The notes under the pieces were generated by a model. It saw only the letters and a program-made list of their open reading frames with translations. It made no database searches and was not told the origin of the DNA. This document shows positions 37,308 to 47,311 of a DNA stretch of 64,000 bases, piece after piece (the stretch's first letter is position 1; each line of letters opens with the position of its first letter). A program made the position numbers and the translations under genes. Origin of the DNA: a bacterium EF100-94H03 bin56 (GTDB lineage Bacteria; Pseudomonadota; Alphaproteobacteria; SP197); contig MPMV01000014.1 of assembly GCA_002238685.1 (NCBI GenBank), positions 1 through 64,000 on the forward strand, in the 5' to 3' direction.

Positions 37308-38180
37308 TCAGTTTCGGTTGGCGGCCCTGCCTCCGGTCCACCGGCGGTCCTTTTCCGCCACGCCGGAAAAGTAGGCGCCGGCGCGTTCTCCGGTCACCTT
37401 GCGCCACAGGGCGACCGCTTCCGGCGAGGCGTCCGTGCGGGGCCTTGGAACCGGTGTGTAGTGACCGTAGGCATCTTCTCCGCAAACGAGCTGAGCATGG
37501 TCGCGTTCGATGACCACCGGCCGCATCGCCGGAGTGGCGAAACGCACCACCAGGCCGACGCGCCGGTGCGGCGAACGATTGGGGTCGGATGCGTGCATGG
37601 TGAGACCGTGGTGAACGGACATTTCGCCAGCCTTGAGTTCACCGACTCTCGCCCGGCTCTCGTCAATCTCCCACTTCACGTTCTGGCCCCGGGTCAGGAG
37701 GTTGTCGGTTTCGAAGGTGTCTTCGTGGGCGACGAGACCGGCCCGGTGTGATCCGGGAAGAAAGCGCATGCATCCCATGGCGCCCGTGGCGTCGGTCAGG
37801 GCGACCCACGCCGTGACGGCATCGTGGGAATCGACCCCCCAGTAGCGAAGATCCTGGTGCCAGCTGACATATCCTTGCGAGTGGGCCTCCTTGATGAAGA
37901 CATCGCTGTCCCAGACGATGAGATCGTCACCGAGCAGTTGGCGCACCACGTCGAGAACACGCGGATGACGCACCATGTCGTCAACGCAGCGCATGACGAG
38001 GTGGCTTCCCGTGCGGAACATCTCGGCCACCGGCAAATCGGCGGCATGGGTCCGCGCGAACGCATCGACCCTCTCGAGGACGGCGGCGGCGGCATCCGCC
38101 TCGAGAACCCTCGCACCGGCGATGAAGCCGTCACGCCGGAACGTGTCGGCAAGCGCCGAACCCCCGGTGTCAACCATCAC
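37308..38180 (-). CDS. Phytanoyl-CoA dioxygenase-like Fe(II)/2OG oxygenase, second
   Basis: This 290-residue oxygenase has the iron ligands His and Asp in SWHQDLRYWGVDSHD near residue 108 and a distal His in VHHGLTMHASDPNRSPHRRV near residue 195, with the Arg of HRRVGLVVRF as likely 2-oxoglutarate anchor. It resembles hydroxylases of small molecules more than true phytanoyl-CoA hydroxylase. It is convergent with the deaminase gene (7 bases between stops) and lies directly after the peptide-binding protein gene, with which it may be co-transcribed. Confidence 0.85.
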   Translation of the reverse strand: MMVDTGGSALADTFRRDGFIAGARVLEADAAAAVLERVDAFARTHAADLPVAEMFRTGSHLVMRCVDDMVRHPRVLDVVRQLLGDDLIVWDSDVFIKEAHSQGYVSWHQDLRYWGVDSHDAVTAWVALTDATGAMGCMRFLPGSHRAGLVAHEDTFETDNLLTRGQNVKWEIDESRARVGELKAGEMSVHHGLTMHASDPNRSPHRRVGLVVRFATPAMRPVVIERDHAQLVCGEDAYGHYTPVPRPRTDASPEAVALWRKVTGERAGAYFSGVAEKDRRWTGGRAANRN

Positions 38181-38183
38181 GCG

Positions 38184-39728
38184 TCACGGCTGGCGCGTCA
38201 TCTCGTACCAGAACACGATCGCCGAATAGGGCGGCACGGGTACCAGGCCCTCGATGTCGCTGCCGTGGGCGATGATGAGCGGCGCATCCATGGCGAAGAT
38301 CGATACCGCTTCCTCGTGCAGGATGCGCTGCGCTTCCACCCACGTCGCGTCGGCGGCGCCGGCGTCCGTGGCTTCCTGCCCCCAGGCCTCGAACACGAGG
38401 CTGTCGAATGCGGGATTGTTGTAGCCAATGGCCGGGAACCAGCCGTAGGGCGAACTGGTGAAGATGATGAGCCAGGCGTAGGGCGAGGGCACGTCACCGG
38501 AAGCGGCGACCACGAAGACGTCGTAGTCCTCGTTGTCGGGGTTGAAGGCACTGTCCCAGAAGGCGCCACCGGACAGCTGGCGAATGTTGAGTGTCACCCC
38601 GACTTCGGCCAGGGCCGACTGCCACAGGCGTACCGCCTCCGCCACTTCCTTGGAACCGGCCGAGACCGCGAGATCAAGCTCGAACCCGTCACCGAAACCG
38701 GCTTCGGCGAGCATGGCACCGGCGGCATCGAGATCCTGTTTCCAGGAGGGGAAGTCGTCCGGGGGTGTCCACAACGCTGTCGGTCCGGAGCCGGCGCTGA
38801 CCCGGCCGTGACCGAGAAACACCCCTTCATGGACATCACCATAGGGAAAGGTCATCGCCAGAGCCCGGCGCACCGACCGGTCGTCAAGCGGCGGATTGCT
38901 GTGATCGAAGGCGAAGATGAGCTGCGCCAGCGGCAGATAGGGCAGGACCACGAGATCGTCCACACTCTCGAGACTGGCTATCGAATCGAAGGGAAGATGG
39001 GTTGTCAGGTCGACCTCGCCGGAACGAATGAGCTGATCGCGCACAGTCGGGTCCTCGACGATGAGGTAGACAATCTTGGTGAACTGGCCCTCTTCCCAGC
39101 CTCCCCAGTAGCCGGGATAGCGATCGAGAACGGCACGGGTTCCGGGTTCGAAGCCGGCAACGACGTAGGGACCCGTACCGGCATCGTTTCCTTCGGCCCA
39201 CCACTCGGGAGGCTGGTCCACCGCCTCGGCCTTGTAGATGAACATGCCGTACTGCGCCGACACGATGAGCGGCACGTTGCGCGGTTCGCTGGCGATGAAG
39301 CGCACCGTCATGTCGTCGACCACCTCGATCGATTCGATGCCGATGAAGTCGTAGGCGACCATGCCGACCGCGATGTTGCGATCGAGCGATGCCTTGACGT
39401 CAGCGGCCGTGAAGGGCGATCCGTCGTGGAATGTGACGCCCTCGCGCAGTGTGAACGTCCACTCGGTACCCTCGGCATTGGAGTCCCAGGACGTGGCAAG
39501 CACCCCGACGATGCCTTCGTCCTCGGTCCAGCGGGTGAGGGTCTCATACACGTTGAAGCCGAGCGTCGTGTCCCAGCTCAGCATATAGGGAGGATCGAGC
39601 GAGGGCAGTTCACCGGGAATGGCCTGGAAGGCGATATTCTCGGTGATGTCCTGTGCCTCGAGTGGCCCCATGCCGACCGACAGTGCGGTGACGGCGGCGA
39701 TGACCGGTCCGCGGACATACCTGTTCAT
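38184..39728 (-). CDS. Dipeptide/oligopeptide-type ABC binding protein (SBP family 5)
   Basis: This 514-residue periplasmic protein starts at ATG 39728, with GGGGAGG about 10 bases upstream. The signal peptide is MNRYVRGPVIAAVTALSVGM and ends near LEAQ. Family 5 features are LPSLDPPYMLSWDT, WTFTLREGVTFHDGSPFTAA near residue 85 and TGPYVVAGFEPGTRAVLDRY. It is divergent from the four transporter genes at 39.9-43.8 kb, across a 199-base spacer that should hold both promoters. It should deliver peptides or similar amide-bonded compounds to that transporter. Confidence 0.9.
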   Translation of the reverse strand: MNRYVRGPVIAAVTALSVGMGPLEAQDITENIAFQAIPGELPSLDPPYMLSWDTTLGFNVYETLTRWTEDEGIVGVLATSWDSNAEGTEWTFTLREGVTFHDGSPFTAADVKASLDRNIAVGMVAYDFIGIESIEVVDDMTVRFIASEPRNVPLIVSAQYGMFIYKAEAVDQPPEWWAEGNDAGTGPYVVAGFEPGTRAVLDRYPGYWGGWEEGQFTKIVYLIVEDPTVRDQLIRSGEVDLTTHLPFDSIASLESVDDLVVLPYLPLAQLIFAFDHSNPPLDDRSVRRALAMTFPYGDVHEGVFLGHGRVSAGSGPTALWTPPDDFPSWKQDLDAAGAMLAEAGFGDGFELDLAVSAGSKEVAEAVRLWQSALAEVGVTLNIRQLSGGAFWDSAFNPDNEDYDVFVVAASGDVPSPYAWLIIFTSSPYGWFPAIGYNNPAFDSLVFEAWGQEATDAGAADATWVEAQRILHEEAVSIFAMDAPLIIAHGSDIEGLVPVPPYSAIVFWYEMTRQP

Positions 39729-39927
39729 GATCGTGATCCTCCCCATGGCATCGACAGATTCAGGTATCTGAAGTGTGCACCTTGTCGATGGTTGCCTCAA
39801 CCATGTCTGCCAACACGTGATTTCGCGTCTCGCCTGCGCCGGGAATTTGGTGGTCAAACGCAGTCCGCGACCGCACAATCGCGAATGTCATGTCGGGCGT
39901 TTGCACGTTCATTGAAAAGGTGCGGCC

Positions 39928-40965
39928 ATGAGCGGGATCCGCTACCTCCTGCGGCGGTTGGTTCTGGCCCTCCTCGTGATGCTGGGGGCGCTGACGGTGA
40001 CCTTCGCCATTTCCCATGTCATTCCCGGCGATCCCGCACGCCTCTATCTGGGCGCCCGTGCCAGTGAGGAAGCGATTGTCGCCGTGCGCGCCGACCTTGG
40101 TCTCGACGATCCCCTGCCCGTGCAGTTCGTGCGCTTCGTTTCCAACGCCGTCCAGGGAGAATTCGGCTACTCCTATCGCACCAAGCGGCCGATCATCGAG
40201 GATCTGGCCGAGCGCCTGCCTGCCACCATGGAACTCGTGGTGCTTGCCACCATCCTGGCTCTCGCTGTCGGCGTTCCCGCCGGTGTCCTTGCGGCTGCGC
40301 GCTTCGCCAGCGGCTTTGACCGCGTGATGCGGGTGGTGTCCATTCTCGGCGTGTCGATGCCCGCCTTCTGGCTTGCCCTGCTGCTTCAACTTTTCTTCTT
40401 CCTGTGGCTCGACCTGCTGCCGCTCGGCGGACGTCTGAGCCAGACCACCAGCTTCCTGCATCCGGTAACGACGCTGACGGGCTTCCATCTCGTCGATGCC
40501 GCACTCACCGGGAACTGGGTGGCGTGGCGGGACGCGGTGGCCCACGCGATCCTGCCGGTGGTGGTGCTGGCGACCTTTCCGGTCAGCCTCACGCTGCGCA
40601 TGACCCGGGCATCGATGCTCGACGTGCTCGCGGAAACCCACATCACCGCCGCCCGTGCGGCGGGATTGCACGAACGCGAGATCCTGTTCCGCCTGGCGTT
40701 GAAGAACGCCATTGTGCCCACGCTGACGGTTCTGGGACTGGTGTTCGCCTTCTCGATCACCGGTGCCGTCCTCATCGAGAGCATCTTCAAGTGGCCGGGC
40801 CTGGGCAGCTACATGCTCGATGCCATTCTCAACGACGACATTCCGGTGCTGTTTGCCGTCACCCTGGTCGTGACCGTGATCTACATTGTCATCAATCTCC
40901 TCGTGGACCTGTTGCAGGCGGGGCTTGATCCGCGAATTCGGCTCGGTGAGAGCAGTGTCGGCTGA
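39928..40965 (+). CDS. Dipeptide-type ABC permease (DppB family)
   Basis: This 345-residue permease begins MSGIRYLLRRLVLALLVMLG, the usual DppB start, with the GDPARLYLGARASEE loop after helix one. The coupling loop is HITAARAAGLHEREILFRLA near residue 240. Six membrane helices are predicted. It overlaps the next permease gene by 11 bases. Confidence 0.93.
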   Translation: MSGIRYLLRRLVLALLVMLGALTVTFAISHVIPGDPARLYLGARASEEAIVAVRADLGLDDPLPVQFVRFVSNAVQGEFGYSYRTKRPIIEDLAERLPATMELVVLATILALAVGVPAGVLAAARFASGFDRVMRVVSILGVSMPAFWLALLLQLFFFLWLDLLPLGGRLSQTTSFLHPVTTLTGFHLVDAALTGNWVAWRDAVAHAILPVVVLATFPVSLTLRMTRASMLDVLAETHITAARAAGLHEREILFRLALKNAIVPTLTVLGLVFAFSITGAVLIESIFKWPGLGSYMLDAILNDDIPVLFAVTLVVTVIYIVINLLVDLLQAGLDPRIRLGESSVG

Positions 40966-41875
40966 AAGGCCGGCTTCCGGGGCCGCAAGGACATTGCTGG
41001 CGGCACTCGTCAACCCGCCGGCGGGATCAGCGCGCCGGCATGTCCTCGGCGACCGCCTGGCTGCGGGCGCCCTGGTGGCCCTTGCGGTCATTGTCATGCT
41101 GGCCGTTGCGGCACCCCTCGTCACACCCCATGCCGACCAGGGACGCGGCGCGACGAGCATCGAGGACAAGCTCCTGGCGCCTTCACTCGCTCACCCATTC
41201 GGCACCGACGCCCTGGGCCGCGACGTGCTGGCCCGTGTCCTCTTCGGGGCGCGTACGGCACTCGCCTCGGGTCTTGCCATCGTCCTGATCGGGGTGGTGG
41301 CGGGGACGCTGCTCGGGGCCACGGCTGGCTATGTCGGAGGCTGGCTCGACGAGGCGATCATGCGCGTCACCGACGTGTTTCTCGCCTTTCCGCCCCTGCT
41401 GCTGGCCATGACCGTCGCCGTGGTCCTGCAGCCCAGTCTGGAGAATGCGATCCTGGCCATCGCGATCACCTGGTGGCCGTGGTACGCGCGTATCGCGCGC
41501 GGGCAGGCGATTTCGCTGCGCGAACGGCACTATGTCAGGGCGGCGCGTGGCATCGGTGTCAGTCACCCGATGGTAGTCCTTCGCCATGTCCTGCCCAATG
41601 TCATGACTCCGGTATGGGTTCAGGCGACGCTGGATCTCGGCGCTGCCATCCTGACCGTGAGCGCGCTGGGCTTCGTCGGACTGGGTGTGCCGCAGCCGAC
41701 AGCTGACTGGGGGGCGATGATCTCGGAGGGGCGGATCTACGTGCAGACCGGCCACTGGTGGGTGCCGACCTTTCCCGGCCTGGCGCTCTTCGTGACCATC
41801 ATGGCGTTCAATCTCGCCGGTGATGCAGTGCACATGGCGACCAGCCCGCGCGGCCGTGCCATGCAGGACGCATGA
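40955..41875 (+). CDS. Dipeptide-type ABC permease (DppC family)
   Basis: This 306-residue permease starts at GTG 40955 (VSAERPASGAARTLL), chosen because GGTGAG precedes it and it couples to the upstream stop; the longer frame is shadow. Family marks are PFGTDALGRDVLARVLFGAR near residue 83 and the coupling loop HYVRAARGIGVSHPMVVLRH near residue 190. It forms the channel with the DppB-like protein. Confidence 0.92.
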   Translation: MSAERPASGAARTLLAALVNPPAGSARRHVLGDRLAAGALVALAVIVMLAVAAPLVTPHADQGRGATSIEDKLLAPSLAHPFGTDALGRDVLARVLFGARTALASGLAIVLIGVVAGTLLGATAGYVGGWLDEAIMRVTDVFLAFPPLLLAMTVAVVLQPSLENAILAIAITWWPWYARIARGQAISLRERHYVRAARGIGVSHPMVVLRHVLPNVMTPVWVQATLDLGAAILTVSALGFVGLGVPQPTADWGAMISEGRIYVQTGHWWVPTFPGLALFVTIMAFNLAGDAVHMATSPRGRAMQDA

Positions 41876-42843
41876 ACACGCCGCTCCTCGCCGTCAGCGG
41901 CCTCAGGGTCGGCTTTCCCGCGCCCGGGGGGCGCCGCCTGGTGTTGCGCGGAATCGATTTCGAGGTCGAGGAGGGCACGGCCTATGGCATCGTCGGCGAG
42001 TCGGGATGCGGCAAGTCGATGACGGCCCACGCCATTCTTGGCCTGGTGCCACCGCCAGGGTCGATAGCCGGCGGCACAATCGCCTACCGCGGTCAGGACC
42101 TGGTATCCGGAGACCCCAGTGCCTGGGCCGGACTGCGTGGCCGGCATATCGCCATGGTCCATCAGGATCCAGGCGCCGCTCTCAACCCCCTGTTCACGAT
42201 CGGCAGCCAGATCAAGGCGATCATGCGACGCCACGGAAGGGCCCGATCCAGGGAGGCACGGCAGCGTGCGGTGTCCCTGCTTGGCGAGCTCGAACTGGCC
42301 GATCCCGCCGCCCTGCTCGATCGCTATCCCCACGAACTCTCCGGCGGCATGCAGCAGCGGGTCCTTCTCGCCATGGCCCTTGCCGGCGATCCTGACCTGG
42401 TGATCGCCGACGAGGCGACGACGGCGCTGGATGTCACCATCCAGGCCCAGGTTCTCGCCCTGCTCGACCGGTTGCGCAAGAAGCGCGGCCTGACATTGGT
42501 CATCATCACACATGATCTCGGTGTGGTGGCCCAGACCTGCGACCGGGTGGCGGTGCTGTATCTCGGACGGATAGTCGAGGAAGGCGACCCCGAGGATATC
42601 TTCCTCGAGCCGCATCACCCCTACACGAGGGGACTCCTGAAGGCACGGCCGGGCGAACAGACGCAACGCACGCCGCTTGCCGTCATTCCGGGCTCGGTGC
42701 CCGCTGATGCCGCGAACATAACGGGATGCGCCTTCCGCGAGCGATGCGCCTTCGCCATGGACTCGTGTCGTCTCGAGGACCCTGCGGAGCGGCGGCTCTC
42801 GGATCGTCATCGCAGTGCCTGCCATCTCGAGGGCGGGCGATGA
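41872..42843 (+). CDS. Dipeptide-type ABC ATPase (DppD family)
   Basis: This 323-residue ATPase has Walker [11 protein letters not shown] near residue 42, signature [20 protein letters not shown] near residue 160, Walker [15 protein letters not shown] and the H-loop [11 protein letters not shown]. The Cys-rich C-terminal tail ([18 protein letters not shown]) is the Fe-S-like motif of this family. Start and stop overlap both neighbours by four bases (ATGA), showing tight translational coupling. Confidence 0.94.
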   Translation: MNTPLLAVSGLRVGFPAPGGRRLVLRGIDFEVEEGTAYGIVGESGCGKSMTAHAILGLVPPPGSIAGGTIAYRGQDLVSGDPSAWAGLRGRHIAMVHQDPGAALNPLFTIGSQIKAIMRRHGRARSREARQRAVSLLGELELADPAALLDRYPHELSGGMQQRVLLAMALAGDPDLVIADEATTALDVTIQAQVLALLDRLRKKRGLTLVIITHDLGVVAQTCDRVAVLYLGRIVEEGDPEDIFLEPHHPYTRGLLKARPGEQTQRTPLAVIPGSVPADAANITGCAFRERCAFAMDSCRLEDPAERRLSDRHRSACHLEGGR

Positions 42844-43820
42844 CGATGGAACACGACATCCTGCTCGACGTCATGAACCTCGCGGTCGACTATCCAACAG
42901 GAACAGGCATCTTCGGCAGGCGACGCGGACATGTGCGGGTTCTCGAGGACATCAGCCTGCGGCTTCGGCGTGGCGAAACCCTGGGCGTCGTCGGCGAATC
43001 GGGGTGCGGCAAGTCAACCCTTGCCATGGCGCTGGCGGGGTTCGTGATCGCCAGCCACGGTGACATCCTGTTTGACGGACGTGACGTGCTCCGGCTTGAC
43101 GCCGCCGGTGTCAGGGCATGGCGCCGGGACATGCAGCTCGTGTTCCAGAATCCCCTGGCCTCTCTCAATCCGCGCATGACCGTTCACACCATCGTCAGCG
43201 AACCTCTCGTGACACACACCAGGCTCGGCCGCGGCGAGCGCCGCAGACGGGTCGAGGCCCTGCTTGGCGAAACCGGTCTCGATCCGTCATTCCTCGCCCG
43301 CTATCCCCATGAACTCAGCGGTGGCCAGGCCCAGCGGGTCGTGCTGGCACGCGCCCTTGCCCTCAACCCGCGGCTGCTGGTGCTTGATGAACCGACATCC
43401 GCTCTCGACGTCTCCGTTCAGGCGCAGATTCTCAATCTCCTCATGCGCCTGCAGGCGCAGCACAACCTGACCTACATGCTGATTTCCCACAGTCTCGGCG
43501 TTGTCGAGCATGTCAGCGACCGCATCGCCGTTCTCTATCTTGGCGAAATCGTCGAGGAAGGGCCGCGAGACGAGATCTTCAGGCAACCACGCCATCCCTA
43601 CACCCAGGCGCTGATGGCGGCGACACCTGTTGTCGATCCCTCGAAGCGGCAGGTTCATCGGCCGCTGTCGGGGATGATCCCCGGTCCCGCGTCGCGGCCC
43701 CGCGGTTGCCGGTTCCACACCCGGTGTCCCCGTGCCTGGTCCTTGTGTCATGACACGAGGCCCCGCCCGCAGCGTGTCGGCGACGGTCATGTGGCAGCGT
43801 GCCACCTTCTGACGCCATGA
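42840..43820 (+). CDS. Dipeptide-type ABC ATPase (DppF family)
   Basis: This 326-residue ATPase starts at ATG 42840 ([20 protein letters not shown]). It has Walker [10 protein letters not shown], signature LSGGQAQRVVLARALALNPR, Walker B LLVLDEPTSALDVSVQ and the H-loop LISHSLGVVEHVSD, and ends with the Cys motif PRGCRFHTRCPRAWSLC. It completes the importer with the DppD-like ATPase. The upstream frame seen from 42726 is shadow of the previous gene. Confidence 0.94.
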   Translation: MTMEHDILLDVMNLAVDYPTGTGIFGRRRGHVRVLEDISLRLRRGETLGVVGESGCGKSTLAMALAGFVIASHGDILFDGRDVLRLDAAGVRAWRRDMQLVFQNPLASLNPRMTVHTIVSEPLVTHTRLGRGERRRRVEALLGETGLDPSFLARYPHELSGGQAQRVVLARALALNPRLLVLDEPTSALDVSVQAQILNLLMRLQAQHNLTYMLISHSLGVVEHVSDRIAVLYLGEIVEEGPRDEIFRQPRHPYTQALMAATPVVDPSKRQVHRPLSGMIPGPASRPRGCRFHTRCPRAWSLCHDTRPRPQRVGDGHVAACHLLTP

Positions 43821-43892
43821 AACCGCCTCAGGCTGTCGCATTGCGGGTGGTCTTCCGGATAGACTCGATCATGCCGGAGTGAGGAGAGACAC

Positions 43893-45503
43893 ATGAGCGG
43901 ACGCGAAGGCCAACGCAAGGCGCCCTATGCCTGGTCGATGCCGGACTGGCCGTCCCCGGGACAGTCCACAGATGACGATGCCCTCGAAGTATGGGGCTAC
44001 ACGGATCGCATGTCCTACGAGGCGGGTGACGTGATCAGGCTCCACGTCAGCGCGACACGTGCCTTCTGGTCGCTGACGATCTACCGCGATGGGGCATCGC
44101 CGCAGCGTGTCCTGCAGCGCCAGGACCTGCCCGGCCTGCGCCACGCCGTTCCCGACGACGCCTATGCCTCGGGCTGCGATTGGCCCGTGGCTCTCACCAT
44201 CCCTGTCGATGAGAACTGGCCGACGGGTCTCTACATTGTTGTCCTCGGCATTGGCGACGGTTCGGACCACTTCGAGTCCGATGCCTTCTTTGTCGTGCGC
44301 AGCCCGGCCCGGAAACGGCGGAAGATCGGCTTCATGCTGACGACGAGCACCCTGATTGCCTACAATGACTGGGGAGGCGCCAATCACTATCGCGGCCTTG
44401 GGAACGACCCGCGTGACGACATCGCTTCGCCGGTGTTGTCGACACAGCGTCCCGTGGGCCGCGGCTTTCTGCGAAAGCCGGCCGAAGCGCCGCGCGAATC
44501 CCATGCCTTCTCGCCGCCGATCGGCTGGCAGCCCCGCTATCCCTCCTACGAATGGGCGCGTCTCTACGACATGAGCAGGCATCATGCCGATGCCTTCTGG
44601 GCGACCTACGAGAGACTGTTTGCCGTGTGGGCCGAGAACCGGGGCTATGAACTCGATTATCTGACACAGCACGACCTTCACTTCGACGAGAGCAGCCTCG
44701 AGGGCTTTGATGCGCTGGTGATCATCGGACACGATGAGTACTGGACCTGGGAGATGCGCGACCGGGTCGACGACTTCGTTGATCGCGGTGGCGGCCTTGC
44801 CCGTTTCGCCGGGAACTTCTATTGGCAGGTGCGGCTGTCCGATGACGGGACCACGCAGTACTGCTACCGGGTTCCCGATGCCGATCCCGCCACGTCCACC
44901 ACGCCGCACCTTGCGACCACCGCATGGGATTGCACCCTGATCGGACGTCCGGCGGCGACGACGATGGGACTGACGGGCATGTCCGGAACCTACAACCGAT
45001 ACGGAGTGGCGGCGCCCCGCTCTTCGGGAGGCTATACCGTTTACCGGCCGCGGCACTGGGCCTTCGCCGGGACCGATCTCTACTATGGCGATCTCCTGGG
45101 CGGTACGCCTGTCAATCTCGCGACTTTCGAACTCGATGCGGTGGAATACACCTTCCGCCGCGGGCTGCCGTTCCCGACTTTCGAGGATGGCGCCCCGGAA
45201 TCCCTGGAAATCCTCGCCCTGGCGCCCGCGGTACGCGGCGAGGAGGACCGTTTCGGCGGCACTGTCCCGCTCAATGGTCCGTTGCACGAGGCCGAGCAGA
45301 TCATGGAGGCGCTGGGCGACCTGCTGCCGGCTCACTGCCGCGAGAACGAGGGACGCGGCGCCGGCATGATCGCCACCTTCACCCGCGGCAGGGGAGAGGT
45401 GTTCAACGGCGGCTCGACGGAATGGCCGCGGGCGCTGGAACTGCGCGATCCCTTTGTCGAGCGCATAGTCGCCAACGTTCTCGGCCGGTTCACCGCGTCG
45501 TGA
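43893..45503 (+). CDS. N,N-dimethylformamidase beta-subunit-like amidohydrolase
   Basis: This 536-residue protein matches the large-subunit family of N,N-dimethylformamidase: an N-terminal beta domain (VWGYTDRMSYEAGDVIRLHV and WPTGLYIVVLG) and a Rossmann-like catalytic domain with STLIAYNDWGGANHY, IIGHDEYWTWEMRD, FAGNFYWQVR and FNGGSTEWPRAL. The known enzyme uses an iron held by two Tyr and a Glu; the Tyr residues of HDEYW and NFYW and the Glu of STEW are the candidates. The small alpha subunit gene of the known enzyme is not seen nearby. It follows the dipeptide transporter by 72 bases and probably hydrolyses an imported amide. Confidence 0.8.
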   Translation: MSGREGQRKAPYAWSMPDWPSPGQSTDDDALEVWGYTDRMSYEAGDVIRLHVSATRAFWSLTIYRDGASPQRVLQRQDLPGLRHAVPDDAYASGCDWPVALTIPVDENWPTGLYIVVLGIGDGSDHFESDAFFVVRSPARKRRKIGFMLTTSTLIAYNDWGGANHYRGLGNDPRDDIASPVLSTQRPVGRGFLRKPAEAPRESHAFSPPIGWQPRYPSYEWARLYDMSRHHADAFWATYERLFAVWAENRGYELDYLTQHDLHFDESSLEGFDALVIIGHDEYWTWEMRDRVDDFVDRGGGLARFAGNFYWQVRLSDDGTTQYCYRVPDADPATSTTPHLATTAWDCTLIGRPAATTMGLTGMSGTYNRYGVAAPRSSGGYTVYRPRHWAFAGTDLYYGDLLGGTPVNLATFELDAVEYTFRRGLPFPTFEDGAPESLEILALAPAVRGEEDRFGGTVPLNGPLHEAEQIMEALGDLLPAHCRENEGRGAGMIATFTRGRGEVFNGGSTEWPRALELRDPFVERIVANVLGRFTAS

Positions 45504-45929
45504 CTCCGTAGCCCGGACAGTCCCGGGATAGCAGCCTCATCGCCAACTCGCGCCATTGGCCGGCAGTCGTCACGTGGAAGGGGTGGATTGAAGTCCTTGT
45601 CCGGGGCTTCAGGAACATTGGCCGTCCAAGGTCGGGACGTGTTTCCCCGGCACGTTGGCCTTCCGGCAGGGGCGTCGGCATCCGGATCCGGCAACCCGAC
45701 AGCGGGCAAGGGACGCGGATACTCTCACTCGGTCAGCGTGTTCCAAACGACATTGGCATGGAGGCCAGAGCCAGTTTGCCCAGGCGCATTCCGGAACAAG
45801 ATTCAGACAGATGTTGTCTGCACGAAGGCGATAGTGGATGATGGCGGGATAACAGAGGAGATACGCGGGGGAGACACCGCGTCACATGTCGGATCTCCCC
45901 GAACCAGAAAACGGCAAGGAGGACAGATC
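45504..45929. other. Gap upstream of urea/amide-type importer
   Basis: About 426 bases without a supported gene. Short frames are present on both strands (for example a 63-codon minus frame at 45490-45681) but show no recognisable family. It should contain the promoter of the binding-protein gene at 45930. Confidence 0.4.
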
Positions 45930-47213
45930 ATGACTTTTGGCTCCGTTGACAGACGCAGGTTCATTGGCACATCGGCACTCGCTGGCGCCGCTGCGGCCAC
46001 CACGGTGCATCCGGGTAGACTGCGCGCCGAGGAGACGGTCCGCATCGGATTTCTCGCACCACTGACAGGCGGTGTCGCAGCCTGGGGGCTGCCCGGACTC
46101 TATGGATGCGAAATCTGGGCAGAACAGAAGAACGCCGCCGGAGGCGTCGAGATCGGCGGGACGTCCTACAACGTCGAAATCGTCTCGTACGACAACGAGT
46201 ACCTTCCGGACAAGGCGCGCACCGGCGCCCAGAAGCTGATCAGCGAAGACGGCGTATCGTTCATCGAGATGCTCGGCGGCGACACCATGCCTGCCGTGAC
46301 CCCGATCGCCAATCGCGCCGAGATGCTCGTCTCGACGCTTCTTCCCTCGGACCTCTCGCCGGACACGCCCTTCCTGGTCGCGCCCGCGGAAGTCCATCCA
46401 ATCTACAATCTCACGGGCGTCTGGTGGATGGCAGAGAACATGCCCGAAGCGAAGACGGCAGTGATCTGCGCCCAGGATGACGCGCTTGGCAGGCCCTCCG
46501 TGGCAACCTACCTCGCGGCATTCGAAGCGCACGGCATCGAGGTCAAGGACACGATCTTCTTCGACATCTCGACAACGGACTTCGCGCCCGTCATGACCGC
46601 GATGCTGGCTCACAAACCCGATATCCTGTGCCTCGACACGGCCTATGCGGAGTTTGTCAACGAGCTGTGCAAGCAGGCGTTCGTGCAGAACTACGGTGGC
46701 CAGATCATCTCCTGCACAGCGGATTTCTACGCTGACATCATCGCCAACACGTCCGAGGAGTTCATGGAGGGGGTGATCTTCCAGTTCCCCGACTTCGACG
46801 ATCCGGCGCTCAACAGCGAGGACATCAACTTCAACGATCCCAACGGTTTCTTCGAGGTCTACAACGAGCGTCATCCCGGGCAGTGGGGTGCGGTATCCTG
46901 GGAGTACGCATCAATCCTCGATCTGTGGCTTGATGGCGCCCAGAAAGCGGGTTCCATCGAACCGGCAGCGGTGCTTGGTGGCATGAAGCAGGGTGGCAAG
47001 GGCGCCCACGCCTTCGGCGAGGCCAACTGGTGGGGCGAGGAGCTGTTCGGAATCGACAATGCGCTTGTCGGCAACTGGCCCGTGGTGCAGATCCAGAACG
47101 GGAAGGCCGTGATCGTCGAGTTCAAGAGCATCCCCGAGTGGTGGGGCGAACACAGTGCGACCATGATCAAGCACTTCGAAGCGATGGGCGAAATGTGGTA
47201 CCAGCGCGCCTGA
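45930..47213 (+). CDS. Urea/amide-type ABC binding protein (Leu/Ile/Val-binding family)
   Basis: This 427-residue periplasmic protein has AAGGAGG ahead of ATG 45930. Its N-terminus, SVDRRRFIGTSALAGAAAAT, is a clear Tat signal (D-R-R-R-F-I), so it is exported folded. The mature part reads VRIGFLAPLTGGVAAWGLPG and follows the periplasmic type I fold of the LivJ/UrtA/AmiC group. It heads an operon with two LivH/LivM-type permeases. Given the amidase-like gene just upstream, urea, an amide or an amino acid is the likely ligand. Confidence 0.88.
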   Translation: MTFGSVDRRRFIGTSALAGAAAATTVHPGRLRAEETVRIGFLAPLTGGVAAWGLPGLYGCEIWAEQKNAAGGVEIGGTSYNVEIVSYDNEYLPDKARTGAQKLISEDGVSFIEMLGGDTMPAVTPIANRAEMLVSTLLPSDLSPDTPFLVAPAEVHPIYNLTGVWWMAENMPEAKTAVICAQDDALGRPSVATYLAAFEAHGIEVKDTIFFDISTTDFAPVMTAMLAHKPDILCLDTAYAEFVNELCKQAFVQNYGGQIISCTADFYADIIANTSEEFMEGVIFQFPDFDDPALNSEDINFNDPNGFFEVYNERHPGQWGAVSWEYASILDLWLDGAQKAGSIEPAAVLGGMKQGGKGAHAFGEANWWGEELFGIDNALVGNWPVVQIQNGKAVIVEFKSIPEWWGEHSATMIKHFEAMGEMWYQRA

Positions 47214-47311
47214 TCACCTTCCCCGCCGGCCCGCGTGGCACGGCGGCACGCAATACCGGGACCGGCCTCGTGCCGGGCCCGGTATCGTCTTTCCGGACGT
47301 TTCGTTAGCCC

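Noticed and set aside
37824..40067. 747-codon plus-strand frame across two minus-strand genes
   Set aside because: It spans the antisense of the oxygenase and binding-protein genes, both of which have clear domains and ribosome sites.
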